Below are positions 45,066 to 53,601 of a DNA stretch of 63,171 nt, one piece after another (within the stretch, counting starts at the first letter, position 1; the number at the start of each line of letters is the position of its first letter). Position numbers and translations under genes: made by a program. The DNA comes from Bacteroidales bacterium. Its GTDB lineage: Bacteria > Bacteroidota > Bacteroidia > Bacteroidales > UBA10428. Under the pieces are notes generated by a model. The model worked only from the letters and a program-made list of their open reading frames with translations, had not been told where the DNA came from and made no database searches. Where the stretch lies: NCBI GenBank assembly GCA_016938235.1, contig JAFGVA010000128.1, positions 1-63,171 of the forward strand, in the 5' to 3' direction.

Positions 45066-47006
45066 CTAATGCAAAATTATTCTATCTCCCAGTTTTTTAG
45101 AAATATTACGCTTCAGTTCATTCAGAATTTGCATTTTCTGTATTAGAAGATCAATAGATTCCATATCGTTTGAAGCCTGGGCATGATTAATTTCTTCCTG
45201 TGTTTCTTTAATCATGTCCAACACTTTTTTATTCTTAAAAGAAATAATGAGTTCGGGCACAATCTCTTTAAGTTTCATCTCTTCGGTTTCGAGCCTTACA
45301 TTATTCTTCGACCATAAAGGACTCATTTGCCCGTCATAATCTTCCAGCAACAATTCAGCAGACAAGGAACTAATTTCAATATCTTCGTGCCTTGTAAAGA
45401 AATCCATATCAATTTTCATTTTATTATCAACCAGCTCCGAAATTATTTGAAAAATCTTGTTGTAAACCGGATGCTGAAAAAGTAATTCATCTTCCCTGAC
45501 CTCATCTACCACATATTTCATAATACTGGGTGAATCATCGAAGCCTGGAAAAAGCTGTAAGTTGCCAAAATTCAAAAGTGCTCTTACCAATTCGTGTTCA
45601 TGCTTAAAATCTTTTTTAATGTTTATGGTAAGCTCCGGCTGTGCAGGCTCGGGTTTATTCTGAAAAGATTCCTGTCTGTAATATCTTTTTTCAGAGTCTT
45701 CGGCCTTTCTTAATCGAATTTTGTAGGTTTCATCGTACAGAATTTTCTCATCTATATCCAGAAGTTTGCTGCACTCCCTTAAATAAACACTTCTAACAAT
45801 ACTATCGGGTATTACAGCAACCGACCGAACAATGTCGTTAATTAAAGTTGCCCTTTGTACCGGATCATTTTCTGCTTCGCCAATTAATAGCCTGGTTTTG
45901 AATCGAATAAAATCAGTTTCATTCTGCTCGATAAACTCAGTAAATTCAGTACTGCTATGTGCTTTAGCGAACGAATCAGGATCCTCACCTTCGGGAAGAA
46001 GCAAAACTTTAACATTCATGCCTTCCTCTAGAATCAGGTCAATTCCACGCAAAGAAGCTTTTATACCCGCCGGATCACCATCGTATAAAACGGTAATGTT
46101 TTTAGTGAATCGTTTGATTAACCTGATTTGCTCAATAGTTAATGCAGTTCCCGACGATGAAACCACATTTTGAATTCCCGCCTGGTGCATACTGATAACA
46201 TCAGTATAACCTTCAACGAGAAAACATTTATCGAGCTTATTAATTTCTTGTTTGGCAAAATATAAACCATAAAGAATATGGCTTTTATGATAAATTTCTG
46301 ATTCGGGCGAGTTTAAGTATTTCGCGGTCTTCTCATCTTTTTTAAGAACCCTGCCGCCAAATCCCAGGATTTGTCCCGAGAGACTGTGTATTGGAAAAAT
46401 TACCCTTCCCGAAAAACGATCGAAACGATAATTGTTTTTTTCAATGGTCAGCCCGGTTTTTATAAGGTATTCAAGCTTATACCCTTTTTCTGTTGCTACC
46501 TGGGTAAAACCGTCACGGGCTTCCAAAGAATATCCGAGCTGAAAATTCTTAATGGTTTGTTCGCGAAAGCCACGTTCTTTAAAATAGCTTAATCCTATAG
46601 CTTTGCCTTCGTCCCTGTTCCATAGCCACTCCGAAAATTTCTTTTGAGCAAAATTTGATACTTCAAGCAAGCTTTCGCGTTCATTCTTTTCCTGAATTTC
46701 TTCAGGAGTAATTTCTTTCTCATGAATTTCTATATTGTACTTCTTTGCAAGGTACCTTAAGGCTTCGGGGTAGGAAAGCTTTTCTAATTCCATCAAAAAT
46801 TTAACTGCATTTCCGCCTAATCCGGAACTGAAGTCTTTGAAAATTCCTTTCCCGGGACTTACAAAAAACGAAGGCGTTTTTTCATTCGAAAAAGGGCTAA
46901 GACCTTTAAAGTTTGACCCCGCTTTTTTTAGTTTTACAAAATCACTAACTACCTCGACAATGTCGGCTGCTGCAAAAATCCTGTCTACTGTTTCTCTGTC
47001 GATCAT
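45066..47006 (-). CDS. dnaG: DNA primase
   Basis: 646 residues. The N-terminal CHC2-type zinc-finger fold is present but all four metal ligands are replaced: the positions of CPFH and CFGC read SPFS (Ser37, Ser40) and DFSS (Asp58, Ser61). The rest is normal: primase core with 'GYTDVISMHQAGIQNVVSSSGTALT' region and the Toprim acidic 'VEGYTDV' and 'YDGDPAGIKA' motifs. It synthesises RNA primers at the replication fork. Loss of the zinc ligands is, to my knowledge, usual in part of the Bacteroidota. C-terminal helicase-binding part extends to residue 646. Confidence 0.95.
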   Translation of the reverse strand: MIDRETVDRIFAAADIVEVVSDFVKLKKAGSNFKGLSPFSNEKTPSFFVSPGKGIFKDFSSGLGGNAVKFLMELEKLSYPEALRYLAKKYNIEIHEKEITPEEIQEKNERESLLEVSNFAQKKFSEWLWNRDEGKAIGLSYFKERGFREQTIKNFQLGYSLEARDGFTQVATEKGYKLEYLIKTGLTIEKNNYRFDRFSGRVIFPIHSLSGQILGFGGRVLKKDEKTAKYLNSPESEIYHKSHILYGLYFAKQEINKLDKCFLVEGYTDVISMHQAGIQNVVSSSGTALTIEQIRLIKRFTKNITVLYDGDPAGIKASLRGIDLILEEGMNVKVLLLPEGEDPDSFAKAHSSTEFTEFIEQNETDFIRFKTRLLIGEAENDPVQRATLINDIVRSVAVIPDSIVRSVYLRECSKLLDIDEKILYDETYKIRLRKAEDSEKRYYRQESFQNKPEPAQPELTINIKKDFKHEHELVRALLNFGNLQLFPGFDDSPSIMKYVVDEVREDELLFQHPVYNKIFQIISELVDNKMKIDMDFFTRHEDIEISSLSAELLLEDYDGQMSPLWSKNNVRLETEEMKLKEIVPELIISFKNKKVLDMIKETQEEINHAQASNDMESIDLLIQKMQILNELKRNISKKLGDRIILH

Positions 47007-47029
47007 GGTATTTTTATTACTTCTTCATC

Positions 47030-47179
47030 CCGTCATTCCTGCCTTCGCGGAAATCTCCTGCTTTTAATAAAATCAATGCACAACTGATACAATGTGAATA
47101 TATCTTTTGTACTCAACAAGCAGGCATCATCAATAAATAACAGATTGCTTCTTCTCCAGTTGGCGAATTGCAATGACGG
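47030..47179. repeat. CGTCATTCC-type intergenic repeat element, copy C
   Basis: CCGTCATT (47030-47037) and AATGACGG (47172-47179) form the outer inverted repeat, with 'CTGCCTTCGCGGAAATCTCC' after the left arm. It belongs to the same loose family as 2053-2194 and 44911-45020. It lies between dnaG and the divergent sirtuin gene. Confidence 0.6.
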
Positions 47180-47266
47180 TAATTAAATTAAAGTCTAAAA
47201 ATATAAAAAAGATAAGAGCATTTCGAAAATAACTTCCGGTTCATGCAATTTAGAATTTTGATTTCC

Positions 47267-47274
47267 TATTTTTG
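47267..47274 (+). promoter_or_regulatory. Putative -7 box (TATTTTTG)
   Basis: Matches TAnnTTTG 18 bases before the sirtuin ATG (47293), predicting a short leader. Confidence 0.4.
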
Positions 47275-47292
47275 TTAAAACAGCTTCAATAA

Positions 47293-47985
47293 ATGCAAAA
47301 ACTGGTTGTATTAACAGGTGCTGGTATGAGCGCCGAAAGTGGGTTAAAAACCTTCAGAGAAATGGGAGGCCTCTGGGAAAGTTATGATGTTATGGAAGTT
47401 GCAAGTCCACAAGGTTGGGCAAAAAACATGGAACTTGTATTGCGATTCTATAACGAAAGAAGAGCACAGCTCGAAACTGCAAAACCAAATACCGGACATT
47501 ACGGGCTTGCCGATTTAGAAAAAAATTTCGATGTACACATAATTACCCAAAATGTTGACAACCTGCACGAACAAGCGGGTAGTTCTAAAGTTCTTCATTT
47601 ACATGGCGAACTTACCAAGGTGCGCAGTACCGAAGATGAAAGTCTGGTTTACGACATTGGCTACAAAGCGATAAACAAAGGCGATACATGTGAGAAAGGT
47701 TTTCAGCTAAGACCACATATTGTATGGTTTGGCGAAATGGTTCCGGCAATGGAAGAAGCTGCTGAGATTGCAAGCCAGGCAGATATTTTTGTGGTAGTAG
47801 GCTCATCGTTGGTTGTATATCCTGCTGCCGGACTGATTAATTATGCTCCTCCTCATGCTCCTGTTTATGTTATTGATCCAAACCAGGTAAATTCTCCGGG
47901 ATACAGAAAAGTTGAATTTATAAAAGAACCTGCAGGAAAAGGTGTTGGAATATTAAAGGAAAAACTGATAAGTCAGCTGAATTAA
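47293..47985 (+). CDS. cobB: Sirtuin NAD-dependent protein deacylase lacking zinc cysteines
   Basis: 230 residues with 'TGAGMSAESGLKTFR' (8-22), 'TQNVDNLHEQAG' (85-96) and catalytic His104 in 'LHLHGEL', then 'GSSLVVYPAAGL' and 'VYVIDPN'. These are the sirtuin NAD-binding and catalytic parts. The two CxxC pairs that normally bind structural zinc are absent; the region between about 105 and 150 contains a single cysteine. It would remove acetyl or other acyl groups from lysines. It is followed 11 bases later by a small outer-membrane protein gene. Confidence 0.92.
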   Translation: MQKLVVLTGAGMSAESGLKTFREMGGLWESYDVMEVASPQGWAKNMELVLRFYNERRAQLETAKPNTGHYGLADLEKNFDVHIITQNVDNLHEQAGSSKVLHLHGELTKVRSTEDESLVYDIGYKAINKGDTCEKGFQLRPHIVWFGEMVPAMEEAAEIASQADIFVVVGSSLVVYPAAGLINYAPPHAPVYVIDPNQVNSPGYRKVEFIKEPAGKGVGILKEKLISQLN

Positions 47986-47996
47986 AAATTTTCAAA

Positions 47997-48599
47997 ATGA
48001 AGATTCGAATTCTTATTATATCGGCTATTATTTTTTTTAGCCTTACTATTAAAGCCCAGCGCTTCCAGGGAGGAGTGCTTGCCGGTATTAACGCCTGTCA
48101 GATCGATGGCGACAATTGGTCTGGTTTCAATAAACTGGGATTAAACTTCGGTGCTTTTGTAAATACAAAATTTAATGACGAATGGGGCGGACAGCTTGAA
48201 ATAAAATATTCGGGTAAAGGTTCTTCTTCAGGGCCATTTAGCACCGAACCCCAGTTGGTAAGTCTGAGATATATAGACATACCCATTCTGGCTACTTATG
48301 AAATAAAAAAAGATTTAAAAATTCAGGGCGGCATTTCAATAAATTACCTTTTCAGCGGCATGTATTATGCCGGCGAATGGTTTGATGATTGGGACTACCC
48401 TCCTACAAAATACGAAACGGCAATAACATGTGGTGTGAATTACCGCTATTTTGAATCTTTTGATTTCAACTTGCGGTATTCATATTCAATTATGCCGGTA
48501 CGCACGGCATATTCAACCTCAAGTTGGGGAGAAGGTGCCTGGTTTAACAACTATCTTACATTTGCTTTGTATTTTGAAATAGGAAGCAATGGTTTTTAG
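47997..48599 (+). CDS. Small outer-membrane beta-barrel protein (PorT-like)
   Basis: 200 residues with a signal peptide ending 'TIKAQ' (about 1-21). Alternating strands ('GLNFGAFVNTKFNDEWGGQL', 'QGGISINYLFSGMYYAGEW', 'ITCGVNYRYFESFDFNLRY', 'NNYLTFALYFEIG') indicate an eight-stranded barrel of the outer-membrane beta-barrel/PorT type. Function unknown. It may be cotranscribed with the sirtuin gene, from which it is 11 bases away; that pairing has no obvious functional meaning. Confidence 0.78.
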   Translation: MKIRILIISAIIFFSLTIKAQRFQGGVLAGINACQIDGDNWSGFNKLGLNFGAFVNTKFNDEWGGQLEIKYSGKGSSSGPFSTEPQLVSLRYIDIPILATYEIKKDLKIQGGISINYLFSGMYYAGEWFDDWDYPPTKYETAITCGVNYRYFESFDFNLRYSYSIMPVRTAYSTSSWGEGAWFNNYLTFALYFEIGSNGF

Positions 48600-48668
48600 T
48601 AAATTTCATTTGAGAGATTAACGCTCAAAAATGTCTCGTTTTTACAATTTTCGAAATTCTCCTTCAGC

Positions 48669-48676
48669 TACTTTTG
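48669..48676 (+). promoter_or_regulatory. Putative -7 box (TACTTTTG)
   Basis: Fits TAnnTTTG, 32 bases before the VOC gene start at 48708. Confidence 0.35.
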
Positions 48677-48707
48677 TTTTGAATAAATCAATCAAAACTT
48701 TAATTCA

Positions 48708-49067
48708 ATGAGTAGATTAAATCCCTGGGTTGAAATACCCGCAGCAGATTTCGACAGAGCGGTCGATTTCTACAATAACGTATTTAAGTTAAACCTGGTT
48801 AAAAACGATTGGGGAAAAGAAAAGATGGCTTGTTTCCCAAACGACGAAGGATCTATATCATTTTCTCCCGGTTTTAAACCTGCTCAGGATGGCACGCTGG
48901 CCAGCTTTAATGTCCCCGATTCAATTGAAGAAGCTCTGAAACGTGCGAAATCTAATGGTGGAAATGTAGTTCTCCCAAAAACAAAAATCGAAGCCGAAGG
49001 TCGTGGTTATTTTGCTTTGCTAATCGATAGTGAAGGCAATAAAATTGGGCTTTACGGGAATGAGTAA
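48708..49067 (+). CDS. VOC family protein (glyoxalase/bleomycin-resistance fold)
   Basis: 119 residues containing two βαβββ units: 'WVEIPAADFDRAVDFYNNVF' and 'YFALLIDSEGNKIGLYG' at the C-terminus. Typical of the VOC superfamily, often metal-dependent. The ligand pattern is not clear, so it may be a binding or lyase-like protein of unknown substrate. Confidence 0.85.
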   Translation: MSRLNPWVEIPAADFDRAVDFYNNVFKLNLVKNDWGKEKMACFPNDEGSISFSPGFKPAQDGTLASFNVPDSIEEALKRAKSNGGNVVLPKTKIEAEGRGYFALLIDSEGNKIGLYGNE

Positions 49068-49103
49068 GCTAAATTTTTGAGGTATGCCAATAGCACTCAG
49101 TGA

Positions 49104-49188
49104 TGCTTTTTGAAAAACTCTGTATAACTCTGAGTAATTCTAAGGAATTACTGTTACACAGAGATTCCCTGAGATGCACAGAGAAAAA
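49104..49188. repeat. CTCTGTG-type inverted repeat
   Basis: Intergenic run with ACTCTGTATAACTCTGAG and, on the other side, GTTACACAGAGATTC and CACAGAG, centred on GTAATTCTAAGGAATTAC. Resembles short palindromic repeats common in Bacteroidota. Lies between the VOC and AraC genes. Confidence 0.5.
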
Positions 49189-49223
49189 ACAGAAATTTAA
49201 ATATTTCGTACTATATCTTTTAA

Positions 49224-49231
49224 TATTTTTG
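49224..49231 (+). promoter_or_regulatory. Putative -7 box (TATTTTTG)
   Basis: Fits TAnnTTTG, 19 bases before the AraC-family gene start at 49250. Confidence 0.35.
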
Positions 49232-49249
49232 TAAAATCAAACTTATCCG

Positions 49250-50059
49250 ATGAGTTTTAACCTGGCTTCTCCATCCAATATTTTATCACCCTACATTAAG
49301 CAATATTGGTCGATTGACAGTTGCATTCACCAAAAAAATGTACACACCCAACGCATTGTACCAAACGGATTGATGGAATTAATCTTTTATCTTGAAGATA
49401 AACCTGAGTCTTCCGATAAGAATAAAAGTATTAGCGACAGGTCGCTGATTACAGGTCAACAAAGGTCATTTTATGATTTAAAAATCACCGGGAAAATGTC
49501 CTTGTTTTCAGTAATATTTCAACCAGCAGGCCTATCGGTTTTTTTTGATATCCCTTCTGACCAGTTTTTTGATCTAAATATTCCTTTACGGCATATTCTT
49601 GGGAAACAGGTTGATGAATTGGAAGCTAAACTATTTGAGGCAAATTCATTTTCTGGCAAAATAAAAGTTATCGAGAATTTTCTGTTGCACAGATTACATA
49701 AAGCGCAAAAGAAATTTCAACTAGAAAGAATAAACTCAAGCATTGAAATAATAAACCTGAAAAGAGGAAATGTAAAAATAGATGAACTTGCTTCTGATGC
49801 CTGTTTATGCCGCAAGCAATTTGAAAGGATCTTTTCTGAGTATATAGGTACATCGCCAAAACAATTTTTAAAAATAGTCCGTTTTCAGAATGCTATTAGT
49901 AAAAAAGCAAAGAAAAAAAACCTAAACCTTACCGAGCTGACATATGCTTGCGGGTACTACGATCAATCGCATATGACCAATGATTTTCAAAAACTTTCAG
50001 GATTATCACCAAAGCTATATTTTGCCAGTTGCGATGCCTTTTCCGACTACTTTCAATAG
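49250..50059 (+). CDS. AraC family transcriptional regulator
   Basis: 269 residues. The N-terminal DUF6597-like sensor domain (about 1-150; 'SPSNILSPYIKQYWSID', 'FSVIFQPAGLSVFFDIP') is followed by an AraC double helix-turn-helix (about 165-265; 'IDELASDACLCRKQFERIFS', 'GTSPKQFLKIVRFQNAI', 'YACGYYDQSHMTNDFQKLSG'). It should regulate unknown genes; the VOC gene upstream is one candidate. Its C-terminus adjoins the DUF2279 remnant at 50060. Confidence 0.9.
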   Translation: MSFNLASPSNILSPYIKQYWSIDSCIHQKNVHTQRIVPNGLMELIFYLEDKPESSDKNKSISDRSLITGQQRSFYDLKITGKMSLFSVIFQPAGLSVFFDIPSDQFFDLNIPLRHILGKQVDELEAKLFEANSFSGKIKVIENFLLHRLHKAQKKFQLERINSSIEIINLKRGNVKIDELASDACLCRKQFERIFSEYIGTSPKQFLKIVRFQNAISKKAKKKNLNLTELTYACGYYDQSHMTNDFQKLSGLSPKLYFASCDAFSDYFQ

Positions 50060-50310
50060 CATTTGGTTATAGCGGAAATGGCATGTTTTACGAATTTGAT
50101 AATCCGAAAACTTACAAAGGAGAACCTTTTCCTTACTTCGAAAGGTATAGGCAATATGTTTTTTCACTCGACATTAATTGTTCAAAAATCCCTACCCAAA
50201 ATAAATTTTTGCAGAAAGTATTCAGGGCAGTTGACTTAATAAAAATACCTCTCCCGGCTATTGAATTCAACAGAATTGAGGGTACAAAATTCTATCCTGT
50301 TTACTTCTGA
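50060..50310 (+). pseudogene. C-terminal remnant of a DUF2279-type protein
   Basis: In one frame (with the codons before 50029 running into the AraC gene in another frame) the sequence reads 'GYSGNGMFYEFDNPKTYKG' then 'FPYFERYRQYVFSLDINCSK', 'IPTQNKFLQKVFRAVDLIKI' and 'PLPAIEFNRIEGTKFYPVYF', which matches by memory the last part of DUF2279 periplasmic lipoproteins. The N-terminal signal and first half are missing and no start codon of its own lies at the junction, so it is a decayed fragment left beside the AraC gene. Confidence 0.6.
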
Positions 50311-50372
50311 AACAGCGTTGAAAGAATTTATTATTAAACAGGTATAAAGAATTTTTCATTTCTAAATTAAAC

Positions 50373-50380
50373 TATATTTG
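50373..50380 (+). promoter_or_regulatory. Putative -7 box (TATATTTG)
   Basis: Exact TAnnTTTG match 21 bases before an ATG at 50401, with an AT-rich stretch upstream. It may serve the radical SAM gene. Confidence 0.4.
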
Positions 50381-50400
50381 TATGCATTAGAAATTTATCA

Positions 50401-50558
50401 TGGCTTCAAAATCAACAACTTATACTACCTCCCCTGAAAAGGAGAAGATCATGATGTTTCTGTATATTTTCTCCGAGCTGTAAAGAGTAATCCCTCCTTT
50501 CTTTACAAAGCCGGTTTTAGGCATTTAGATTTTCAAAAAAAATTAAAACAATCATTTA
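50401..50558 (+). pseudogene. Possible frameshifted leader of the radical SAM gene
   Basis: An ATG at 50401 opens a 27-codon frame ('MASKSTTYTTSPEKEKIMM' region) that stops at 50484. From about 50447 another frame reads on as 'HDVSVYFLRAVKSNPSFLYK' and 'AGFRHLDFQKKLKQSFIG' with protein-like composition, then stops just after the TTG start of the radical SAM gene. This looks like a once-continuous coding leader with one or two frameshifts. No family is recognised. The whole stretch 50060-50558 lacks an intact gene. Confidence 0.4.
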
Positions 50559-51788
50559 TTGGAAGCTTTTTACAGTTACCTGAATAGCTTGGTAAATAAA
50601 AACAAGCTACAGTATTCAAGGTATTCAAATATAAAATGGATCAATCCATATTCAGCCTTTGAATACCAGAACCAAAGAAATAAATTCCTGGAGAATATTG
50701 GTCACTTTGTTTTATTTAAAGGAACAAAACCCTATCTGAACCATATCTCAGAAGGATGTAATTTATGTGGACAGGGTTTATGGAGTTGCTTGTTTATTAC
50801 AGGTAAATGCAACGCCAATTGCTTTTATTGTCCAACCGCCCAGGATAAAGACGATGTTCCGGTTTCTCAGGGGTTAAGTTTTCCAACTCCGGAATCTTAT
50901 TCCGAATATGTAAATCATTTCGGGTTTAAAGGTGTTAGTTTTAGTGGTGGCGAACCTTTGCTTTTTTCAGAACGGGTTTTGGACTATCTGCAGGAATTAA
51001 GAAAATCCTGTGCTCCTGATATTTATGCCTGGATGTATACCAATGGTATTCTTTCTAACCAAGAAACCTTTGCTAAACTGGCTGAACTGAATCTTAATGA
51101 AATACGATTCGATATTGGAGCTACCGGTTATACCCTCGAAAATGTTTCTAAAGCAAAAGGTATTATCAAAAATGTTAGCATTGAAATACCGGCAGTGCCC
51201 GAAGAAAAAGAAGTAATAAAAACACTGCTCCCTAATATGATAAAGGCTGGTGTAACCAACCTGAATTTACATCAGCTCCGGCTCACAGAATACAATGCGC
51301 CAAAATTATTAAAAAGAGATTATACCTTCATCCCGGCTGAAAAACCCATTGTTTTGGAATCGGAATTGGCTGCCCTCGAAATAATTGATTATGCTAAATC
51401 CCAAAAGCTCGATATAGGAATCAACTACTGTTCTTTCTTTTTTAAGAATCGATTCCAGGCTGCAGGTTTCAAAAAACAAGTGAGTGGAGTATTTTCAGCA
51501 AATGAAAATGCAATAACTCAAAAAGGATACATCAGGGAGCAAAATCAAAGAGAGATAAATTACTATTCGGTAAAACTCGATGATATTGAAAATTCTTCGC
51601 CAAATTCTTCAGAGCTGGCTTTGATTCATAAAGCTTATGCATTCAATAAAACCTTAATAAAAAAAATTTCAACCAATCCGGAAATAACCTGCCTCATTCA
51701 AACAGAACCTGAAGTTATACCTGAAAATGATGAAATATTCGATATCTGGAACCTGGAATATATTGAATATGGATTAAGAGACTATTAG
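50559..51788 (+). CDS. Radical SAM protein with extra N-terminal cysteines
   Basis: 409 residues from a TTG at 50559 (no ATG lies in frame before the motif). A first cysteine set 'CNLCGQGLWSC' (Cys67, 70, 77) precedes the radical SAM motif 'CNANCFYC' (84-91) and 'VSFSGGEPLLF' (about 130). The C-terminal half includes 'LNLHQLRLTEYN' and 'IGINYCSFFF'. It resembles pyruvate-formate-lyase-activating-like (PflX/YfkAB type) radical SAM enzymes but the substrate is unknown. The first cysteines may bind an extra metal cluster. If the upstream leader was once coding, this is an N-terminally shortened gene. Confidence 0.8.
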   Translation: MEAFYSYLNSLVNKNKLQYSRYSNIKWINPYSAFEYQNQRNKFLENIGHFVLFKGTKPYLNHISEGCNLCGQGLWSCLFITGKCNANCFYCPTAQDKDDVPVSQGLSFPTPESYSEYVNHFGFKGVSFSGGEPLLFSERVLDYLQELRKSCAPDIYAWMYTNGILSNQETFAKLAELNLNEIRFDIGATGYTLENVSKAKGIIKNVSIEIPAVPEEKEVIKTLLPNMIKAGVTNLNLHQLRLTEYNAPKLLKRDYTFIPAEKPIVLESELAALEIIDYAKSQKLDIGINYCSFFFKNRFQAAGFKKQVSGVFSANENAITQKGYIREQNQREINYYSVKLDDIENSSPNSSELALIHKAYAFNKTLIKKISTNPEITCLIQTEPEVIPENDEIFDIWNLEYIEYGLRDY

Positions 51789-51938
51789 AATGTTGAATAA
51801 TTATTTCTGTACTTTTTAAAAATACTTAATTAGTAGTTTAAACCAATTCTTTAATCACAGAAATTCTGATAAATATAGAATTTCAGAAAAAATTGACCCA
51901 TACTAAATAATCAGAAAGCAACGTTAATAGAAAAGAAT

Positions 51939-53471
51939 ATGCATAATGCTATTCCGGATTCTATTAATATGAAACAAAAACAAGAACTCTTAGGCGTAAT
52001 TACAGGAATTTTTATCTTTTCACTATTGTTCCATAGGCAAGACTTAGGACTAAACCTTCTGATATTTGAATTAATTTACCTGGCATACCTTGTATTAACA
52101 AAACAACTCGATTTTAAAAAAATTAATATCCTAATCTATTCTCTTGCTGTTTTGCTTACAGTATTTTTCACGGTTCTGATACATTCAGTTTTTTCGTTCA
52201 TAATGAATTTTGTTGCTGTATTTATACTCGTTGGACTAATAATTTATCCCGAAATAAAATCAATACTCAATTCTATTGCATTAGCGTTTAACAATAGCAT
52301 ACAATCTCAGGTGGTTTTTCTTAGAAAACTTTCGGGCACACAACTTAAAGGCAAGAGATTAGGAACATACCTTTGGAAATCTAGAATATTCGTAATACCA
52401 CTATTTATCATCCTGATATTTATTCTTATCTACAGAAACTCAAATCCGGTTTTCGACAAAATAGTTACTAAAATAATTTCAACCTTAAACGATTTTCTGT
52501 TGTCCGTTTTCAAAAACTTTGATGCACTAATTCTTGTTACGTTGTTTATTGGTCTGGTCATCTGCAATTTTCTCATTTTCAAAAGTAAAAATCAAAAAGT
52601 TATCGATTCAGATGTTGGTTCAACAGATGCTCTAATTAGAAAAACAGTGCGTCGGTTTCGTTCATTTAAAATAACAGGTCTGAGAAATGAACTCAAAGCC
52701 GGCATATTCTTATTGTTTATACTAAATATTCTAATTCTTGCTATTAATGTAATAGATATTATTTGGGTTTGGTTTGGTTTTGAATGGGAAGGCGAGTATC
52801 TGAAGCAATTTGTGCATGAAGGTACTTACCTTCTCATTTTATCAATTTTGATTTCAATTGTACTGGTTTTGTATTTTTTCAGAGGAAACCTGAATTTCTA
52901 TAAAAACAACAGATTACTGAAAATTTTAAGTTTTATCTGGCTGGCTCAAAATGGAATTCTTACTATTTCGGTAGCTTTCAGAAACTTTTGGTATATCAGT
53001 TATTTCTCGCTTGCTTATAAACGAATTGGCGTTTTTATTTTCCTGGTAATGACCCTGTACGGCCTGTATTCTGTTGTAATAAAGGTAAAAGACAAAAAAT
53101 CATCGTTTTACCTGTTTAGAAAAAATTCGCAGTTTATATTCTTCCTTTTAGTAGTATGTTCATTGGTAAACTGGGATGTTGTTATTGCCAATTATAATTT
53201 TAATAAAGCCGATACTTCATTTTTACATCTGAATTTTATGGCAACTCTTTCTGATAAAGCACTCCCATATCTCGATAAGTCTTTATCCGAAGTTCAGTCA
53301 ATTGATAGTGTTCAGAAAGACAAATTCAGGTTTAAAGAGAAATTTATGACCCCTTTTGAATATAACAGCCTAATTCAAAACCGGAAATTTCAATTTAAAG
53401 AAAAGTGGGTAAACAAAAGCTGGTTAGAATGGAACTTTGCTGAATATAGGGCTTTTATGAAACTCAGGTAA
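51939..53471 (+). CDS. DUF4173 (DUF4153-like) integral membrane protein
   Basis: 510 residues with about 11-13 hydrophobic helices ('LGVITGIFIFSLLFHRQD', 'VFFTVLIHSVFSFIMNFVAVF', 'IFVIPLFIILIFILIY', 'IFFLLVVCSLVNWDVVIANYN'), the pattern of DUF4173. The last 100 residues are soluble and rich in basic and aromatic residues. Function unknown; such proteins are widespread in Bacteroidota. Two possible starts exist, M1 and M11 ('MKQKQELLG'); the second gives a shorter, hydrophobic N-terminus. Confidence 0.8.
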   Translation: MHNAIPDSINMKQKQELLGVITGIFIFSLLFHRQDLGLNLLIFELIYLAYLVLTKQLDFKKINILIYSLAVLLTVFFTVLIHSVFSFIMNFVAVFILVGLIIYPEIKSILNSIALAFNNSIQSQVVFLRKLSGTQLKGKRLGTYLWKSRIFVIPLFIILIFILIYRNSNPVFDKIVTKIISTLNDFLLSVFKNFDALILVTLFIGLVICNFLIFKSKNQKVIDSDVGSTDALIRKTVRRFRSFKITGLRNELKAGIFLLFILNILILAINVIDIIWVWFGFEWEGEYLKQFVHEGTYLLILSILISIVLVLYFFRGNLNFYKNNRLLKILSFIWLAQNGILTISVAFRNFWYISYFSLAYKRIGVFIFLVMTLYGLYSVVIKVKDKKSSFYLFRKNSQFIFFLLVVCSLVNWDVVIANYNFNKADTSFLHLNFMATLSDKALPYLDKSLSEVQSIDSVQKDKFRFKEKFMTPFEYNSLIQNRKFQFKEKWVNKSWLEWNFAEYRAFMKLR

Positions 53472-53514
53472 AAAAATTAAAAAATAAGACGATAGTTATC
53501 GGTTGCATACACCC

Positions 53515-53537
53515 GCTTCAAGTTTGAAACTTGAAGC
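53515..53537 (+). other. Short palindromic hairpin
   Basis: GCTTCAAGTTT-GAAACTTGAAGC is a perfect dyad after the DUF4173 gene; it could be its transcription terminator or end stem. No T run follows directly. Confidence 0.5.
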
Positions 53538-53550
53538 AGTATTAAGCATG

Positions 53551-53587
53551 AAAAATCCCCGCTACCCGACAAACCAGGTAACGGGGA
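53551..53587 (-). terminator. Terminator for the DUF4139 gene
   Basis: On the minus strand CCCCGTTACCT...GGGTAGCGGGG is followed by ATTTTT (53551-53556), a good intrinsic terminator 15 bases beyond the DUF4139 gene stop at 53602. Confidence 0.75.
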
Positions 53588-53601
53588 TAAAACCAAAACA
53601 A

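Noticed and set aside
49104-49188. CRISPR-like repeats between VOC and AraC genes
   Set aside because: Repeats are inverted, imperfect and not regularly spaced; no cas genes are present.
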